This document shows positions 40,844-43,561 of a stretch of 43,561 nt of DNA, in pieces (the stretch's first letter is position 1; each line of letters begins with the position of its first letter). This DNA is from Candidatus Latescibacterota bacterium. Its GTDB lineage: Bacteria > Latescibacterota > UBA2968 > UBA8231. A program made the translations under genes and the position numbers. The notes beneath the pieces are model-generated. The model had not been told where the DNA came from. It did not search any database and saw only the letters and a program-made list of their open reading frames with translations. The stretch covers positions 1-43,561 of the forward strand of contig JAJDYK010000321.1 of NCBI GenBank assembly GCA_022825185.1, read 5' to 3'.

Positions 40844-42094
40844 CTATCCGAACCGATCCACGTTGCACAAACTCAAATCAAAACCCGGCTCCTCCCCCTG
40901 CACCACGCGCGCGGTCACCGCCCCGGTCACCGCCCCTAGCGAAACCCCAATCATGGCGTGCCCGGCTGCCACCGTGAGATTGTCGTAGTCCCGCGGCCGT
41001 CCCAAAAAGGGCAAACCGTCCGGCGTACAGGGCCGCAGGCCCCGCCACACTTCGATCAGTTCTAAAGCATCCGATGTCCACGCCGGTACGTAGCGCGGCA
41101 CCGCATTGACAATCGCGGCGACTCGTCGGCGGTTGATCGACGTATCCATGCCCGCCAATTCGAGCGTACCGGCAAAGCGCAGCTTGTCGCCCATCGGGGT
41201 GGTGCCGACGCGGGCCTCCACCAACATCAACGGTACCTCTGGGCACGGATCCGGCTTGTGGACGGTGACGCTGTAGCCTTTGGCCGGCTGTACCGGCAAA
41301 GACAAACCCAATTCGCGGCCCACGCCCGGCGACCACGCCCCACTGCACAGCACGACTTCGTCCGCGGCAAAATCCCCGCGCGTCGTCTCGACCACTTGCA
41401 GCCGACGTCCCTGTTTGCCAAACCCCAATACCTCGGTTTTCTCATTGAGCTGCACTCCGCGCTCGACGCAACGCGCAGCCAAGGCCCGCACAAGACGCGC
41501 CGGGTCCAAGTGGGCATCTTGCGCGTAAAACGCTCCGCCCACGCAGTCCAATTCCACGACGGCAGCGCGCTCCTGCGCCTGTTGGGCATCGACCATCTCC
41601 ACCTCTATCCCTATCTCCTGCATCAGCTCGGCTTCTTCGCGGACGCTTTCCATCCCCTGCTCGGTCTTGCACAGCAAGAGTCGGCCCTCATGCCCAAAGG
41701 CAAAATCCAATTCCGCAGCCAGCGCCTCATACAGCCGAAAGCTCTCCAAGTGCATATCGCGCAACAGCGGCATGGCCTGCCGCACCCGCCGCATGGTGCT
41801 GGCCTTGCGGAACTGCCACAGCCAAGCCATAAGGTCGCGGTCCCAGCGCCATTTGATGTAGAAGGGGCTGTCCGGGTCGAACATCCAGCGCAAGCCTTGG
41901 GCGATAACCCCCGGCTCGGCCAGCGGCACGCTGTGGCTGGGGACGATCAACCCGGCGTTACCATACGAGCTTCCCGCGCAGACCTCGTCCTTTTCCACCA
42001 CAGTAACCTCGCGGCCCTGTTCCTGGAGAAAGTGCGCCGCGCAGATACCGACGACTCCGCCGCCGATGACCAGCACATCTACCTGTTGCGTCAT
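40844..42094 (-). CDS. D-amino-acid dehydrogenase-like FAD oxidoreductase
   Basis: A 416-residue flavoprotein, same length as DadA. The FAD-binding loop is VLVIGGGVVGICAAHFL (GxGxxG at 11-16, Glu35 for the ribose). VCAGSSYGNAGLI and the C-terminal RGLRPCTPDGLPFLG are typical of the DadA/D-hydroxyproline dehydrogenase branch. It would oxidise a D-amino acid to its keto acid and pass electrons to the membrane chain. The ATG at 42094 has a GAGG site; the longer frame to 42232 crosses the promoter-like repeat. It precedes the FGGY kinase. A D-aminoacylase-type gene lies at 9045. Confidence 0.86.
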   Translation of the reverse strand: MTQQVDVLVIGGGVVGICAAHFLQEQGREVTVVEKDEVCAGSSYGNAGLIVPSHSVPLAEPGVIAQGLRWMFDPDSPFYIKWRWDRDLMAWLWQFRKASTMRRVRQAMPLLRDMHLESFRLYEALAAELDFAFGHEGRLLLCKTEQGMESVREEAELMQEIGIEVEMVDAQQAQERAAVVELDCVGGAFYAQDAHLDPARLVRALAARCVERGVQLNEKTEVLGFGKQGRRLQVVETTRGDFAADEVVLCSGAWSPGVGRELGLSLPVQPAKGYSVTVHKPDPCPEVPLMLVEARVGTTPMGDKLRFAGTLELAGMDTSINRRRVAAIVNAVPRYVPAWTSDALELIEVWRGLRPCTPDGLPFLGRPRDYDNLTVAAGHAMIGVSLGAVTGAVTARVVQGEEPGFDLSLCNVDRFG

Positions 42095-42112
42095 AGCCAA
42101 GCCTCGCGTTTG

Positions 42113-42231
42113 GTCCGGCACCTCGACGCCGGTTGTGTTTCTCTCTGCGTATTCTGGGACATTATACACCGAAAACCTGCGCTGAGCTACCAACAGAAAA
42201 AAACTCTCCATGCTAGATCGCGCCGTGCGCA
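42113..42231. repeat. Left copy of a ~120-bp imperfect direct repeat
   Basis: By hand alignment it differs from 43329-43449 at about 15 of 120 positions. It spans a non-coding stretch plus the first codons of a Gfo/Idh/MocA gene (MLDRAVR). In this copy the Shine-Dalgarno is degraded (AAAGGAA becomes AAAAAAA) and the gene is broken. It lies between the DadA-like gene and the XRE gene. Confidence 0.8.
42161..42166 (-). promoter_or_regulatory. -10 element (TATAAT) for the DadA-like gene
   Basis: A perfect minus-strand TATAAT lies 67 bp before the ATG at 42094. No good -35 is present at 16-18 bp. The matching place in the right repeat copy (43379-43384) reads TACAAT and precedes the chorismate-mutase-like gene. 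Confidence 0.45.
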
Positions 42232-42314
42232 CCGCATCATCCGCCTGTGCACCCCACGCGGACTATTCGACAACACCCCAGCCGACCCGCTCGCGGACGA
42301 GGATTATCCGTTAA
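42210..42314 (+). pseudogene. Truncated Gfo/Idh/MocA 5' remnant
   Basis: It starts MLDRAVR, identical to the intact gene at 43428, then loses the GMIGCG nucleotide-binding motif and ends at a TAA after 34 codons. The ribosome-binding site is also lost. Partial base similarity to the intact gene persists for a short way past the identical codons, indicating decay after duplication. Confidence 0.7.
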
Positions 42315-42319
42315 GCCCC

Positions 42320-42348
42320 TTGACAGAGAGACTTTATTATTATATCAT
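42320..42348 (+). promoter_or_regulatory. Strong sigma-70-type promoter of the XRE gene
   Basis: TTGACA (42320-42325) and TATCAT (42343-42348) with a 17-bp spacer give 11 of 12 consensus bases. The start of transcription would fall next to the TGCTATAAA repeats. Confidence 0.8.
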
Positions 42349-42351
42349 GTA

Positions 42352-42380
42352 TGCTATAAAAAACAGCAAAGGTGCTATAA
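42352..42380. repeat. TGCTATAAA direct repeats, candidate autoregulatory operator
   Basis: TGCTATAAA occurs at 42352-42360 and 42372-42380, 20 bp apart, between the -10 and the start codon of the XRE gene. The second copy lies between the ribosome-binding site and the ATG. The regulator could bind here and block both transcription and access to the start region. Confidence 0.5.
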
Positions 42381-42623
42381 ATGCCTTTTGATTGCCAACA
42401 GATCAAGGAATTCCGCCGGTGCCTCGGCCTGACCCAGACCCAATTGGCCGAAAAACTACAGGTACCACAATGTACCATCGCCCGCTGGGAAACGGGCAAA
42501 ACCGCGCCCAACGCCAGCCACATCGGCGAAATGTGCGATTTCGGCCGCGTCGCAGGCATCGAACCCAGTTTCTTCTTCCCCGCCTTCAGCCGCTATACTC
42601 CGGGGAAAGCACCACAATCATAA
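42381..42623 (+). CDS. XRE-family helix-turn-helix regulator
   Basis: An 80-residue protein that is almost entirely one Cro/C1-type HTH domain: IKEFRRCLGLTQTQLAEKLQV then PQCTIARWETGKTAPNASHI, with the usual Gln and Arg positions of the recognition helix. There is no sensor or dimerisation domain beyond a short hydrophobic tail (PSFFFPAF). The ATG at 42381 has AAAGG 9 nt upstream. It has its own strong promoter, and the thioredoxin gene starts 13 bp after its stop, so the pair is probably one operon under XRE control. Confidence 0.88.
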   Translation: MPFDCQQIKEFRRCLGLTQTQLAEKLQVPQCTIARWETGKTAPNASHIGEMCDFGRVAGIEPSFFFPAFSRYTPGKAPQS

Positions 42624-42636
42624 TAAGGAGCCTAAA

Positions 42637-42972
42637 ATGGCCAAAAACACCGTCGTCCTCACTGACGCCACCTTCGATGAAGAAGTACTGCAAGCGCAAG
42701 AGCCGGTTCTGGTAGATTTCAGTGCCGTCTGGTGTCCCCCTTGCCGCGCCCTAGAGCCAGTGGTCGAGGAACTGGCTGGAGAATACGCCGGCCGCGTCAA
42801 AGTGGCCAAACTTGACGCCGACCAGTACCTAGAGACGGTCTCGCGCTACCAAATCCGCGGCCTGCCGACCCTGCTTTTTTTTAAGGACGGCCAAGTTCAA
42901 GATACCGTCGTCGGCGCAGCCCCTAAAGGCCAGTTGGTACAAAAATTGGATGCCGTCCTCCAAGCCTCGTAG
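42637..42972 (+). CDS. Thioredoxin with WCPPC active site
   Basis: A 111-residue thioredoxin, normal length. The active site is Trp32-Cys-Pro-Pro-Cys36 (FSAVWCPPC) instead of the classical WCGPC. The cis-Pro is Pro77 (RGLPTLLFF), and Asp27 precedes the active-site strand. It reduces disulfides in the cytoplasm (no signal peptide). TAAGGAG lies 6 nt before the ATG. It is coupled to the XRE regulator and is convergent with the chorismate-mutase-like gene, with 8 bp between stops. Confidence 0.9.
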   Translation: MAKNTVVLTDATFDEEVLQAQEPVLVDFSAVWCPPCRALEPVVEELAGEYAGRVKVAKLDADQYLETVSRYQIRGLPTLLFFKDGQVQDTVVGAAPKGQLVQKLDAVLQAS

Positions 42973-42980
42973 CTGACGGA

Positions 42981-43289
42981 TCAATCACTAGTAGCGACCG
43001 CCGTTTTCCATTTTGTCATCTCTTCCCTGATAAAGTAGCCCACGAGGTCGTTGTACATCTTCTCAATCGCGTCTGGACTGAGACCTTCCGCCGCCGCCCA
43101 GAGCCTTCGTTGCTCTAGCATGGATTTTAGTCGTTCTGGCGCCTTCACACTCTCCACATTTGTTTTGAATTGTGCTGCTGCTTGCACGTATTGAAACCGT
43201 TGACCTAGCAGCGCAATAACCTCTCTATCGATTCGATCAATCTCCACACGTATATCTCCCATATCCGCACACTTATCCGGCGTCTTCAT
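42981..43289 (-). CDS. AroQ-class chorismate mutase / isochorismate pyruvate lyase-like (PchB-like)
   Basis: A 102-residue all-helical protein of AroQ/CM2 type. It starts MKTPDKC and continues DIRVEIDRIDREVIALLGQR, closely resembling PchB of Pseudomonas. The PchB active-site set is Arg14, Arg31, Lys42 and Gln90; here Arg14, Arg31 and Lys42 are present and residue 90 is Glu (REEMTKW). It could be an isochorismate pyruvate lyase (salicylate branch) or a chorismate mutase. No salicylate or siderophore genes are nearby. The ATG at 43289 has AAGGAG 8 nt upstream. Confidence 0.82.
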   Translation of the reverse strand: MKTPDKCADMGDIRVEIDRIDREVIALLGQRFQYVQAAAQFKTNVESVKAPERLKSMLEQRRLWAAAEGLSPDAIEKMYNDLVGYFIREEMTKWKTAVATSD

Positions 43290-43328
43290 TCATGCCACTC
43301 CTTATCCGTTTCCGTGCCCTTTGAGTTT

Positions 43329-43449
43329 GTCCGGCACCTTGACGCCGGTTGTGTTTCGCTCTACGTATTTCAGACATCATTGTACGCCGAAAACCTGCGT
43401 TGAGCCACCAGCAGAAAGGAACTATCCATGCTAGATCGCGCCGTGCGCA
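43329..43449. repeat. Right (intact) copy of the ~120-bp imperfect direct repeat
   Basis: It covers the region upstream of, and the first codons of, the Gfo/Idh/MocA gene at 43428, with a functional-looking AAAGGAA before the ATG. The partner copy is at 42113-42231. The 1.1 kb between them holds the XRE regulator, the thioredoxin and the chorismate-mutase-like gene. Confidence 0.8.
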
Positions 43450-43561
43450 TCGGAATGATCGGCTGCGGCACCCAAGCCAACGTCCACTTTGCCGGTATCA
43501 AAGCACTGGGTGCGGACCAAGCGACGGTTGCCGCTGTCTGCGACCTCGACGACGAGCGCCT
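43428..43561 (+). CDS. Gfo/Idh/MocA family oxidoreductase, 3' truncated by window end
   Basis: Only the first 44 residues are present: MLDRAVRIGMIGCGTQANVH, then VAAVCDLDDER. The strand RIGMIGCGTQAN with GxGxxA-type glycine spacing and the acidic end of strand beta-2 (VCDLDD) identify an NAD(P)-binding Gfo/Idh/MocA N-terminus. AAAGGAA lies 7 nt before the ATG. The gene continues beyond the window. Confidence 0.82.
   Translation, partial: MLDRAVRIGMIGCGTQANVHFAGIKALGADQATVAAVCDLDDER

Noticed and set aside
41258..42391. Plus-strand frame of 377 codons opposite the DadA-like gene
   Set aside because: No recognisable motifs, covers the divergent promoter and the repeat, and continues into the XRE gene in another frame; shadow of the flavoprotein gene.

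Overview
This is a gene-dense, visibly GC-rich bacterial chromosome window of about 43.6 kb. I see no rRNA, tRNA, CRISPR array, transposase or integrase. Shine-Dalgarno sites of the AGGAG type precede most genes, and GTG and TTG starts are common. The content is dominated by catabolic enzymes: sugar-acid and sugar kinases, three enolase-superfamily proteins, Gfo/Idh/MocA oxidoreductases, a creatininase-type amidohydrolase and D-amino-acid enzymes. There are also a TonB receptor with lipoproteins and a DUF4380 protein. This fits an uncultured Gram-negative heterotroph of the FCB/PVC kind (Latescibacterota or Poribacteria-like genomes have this flavour). That placement is a low-confidence inference from gene content, not from a marker gene.

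Layout, left to right. 1-3856 (minus): a sugar-isomerase-like TIM barrel, bicupin, small helical protein, alkyltransferase-like protein, MATE exporter, cupin and the start of a further gene, tightly packed. 3954-4883 (plus): a beta-hydroxyacid dehydrogenase with its own terminator. 5012-8900 (minus): a sugar-acid operon of amidohydrolase/lactonase, Gfo/Idh/MocA, KDG-kinase-like PfkB and secreted DUF4380 protein. 9045-10613 (plus): a D-aminoacylase-type hydrolase. 10614-18478 (minus): two lipoproteins, TonB receptor, galactokinase-like kinase, CoA-transferase, a Uma2 remnant, cytochrome P450 and lipoprotein. 18550-23696 (minus): an enolase-superfamily protein, M42 peptidase, sodium:solute symporter with a small membrane partner, and a conserved protein of unknown role. 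23874-24872 (plus): a Gfo/Idh/MocA dehydrogenase.

24997-28275 (plus) is a compositionally different, AT-rich two-gene island: an asparagine-synthetase-like protein lacking the amidotransferase N-terminus, and a Wzx-type flippase. It looks horizontally acquired from a surface-polysaccharide locus. A DUF3604 protein (minus) follows. Then comes a five-gene plus-strand operon (30667-35849): hydroxyacid dehydrogenase, enolase-superfamily dehydratase, creatininase, second enolase-superfamily dehydratase and serine hydrolase. Two tandem ceramidase-like paralogues, a ribbon-helix-helix/PIN toxin-antitoxin pair, a xylulokinase-like kinase and a DadA-like dehydrogenase follow on the minus strand.

The right end holds the most unusual structure. 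About 120 bp, comprising an upstream region and the first codons of a Gfo/Idh/MocA gene, is present twice, at 42113-42231 and 43329-43449. The left copy is a dead remnant whose ribosome-binding site is lost. The two copies bracket an XRE regulator with its own near-consensus promoter, a WCPPC thioredoxin and a PchB-like chorismate-mutase-family protein. No gap between annotated genes exceeds about 180 bp; the gaps hold the promoters, terminator and repeats listed.
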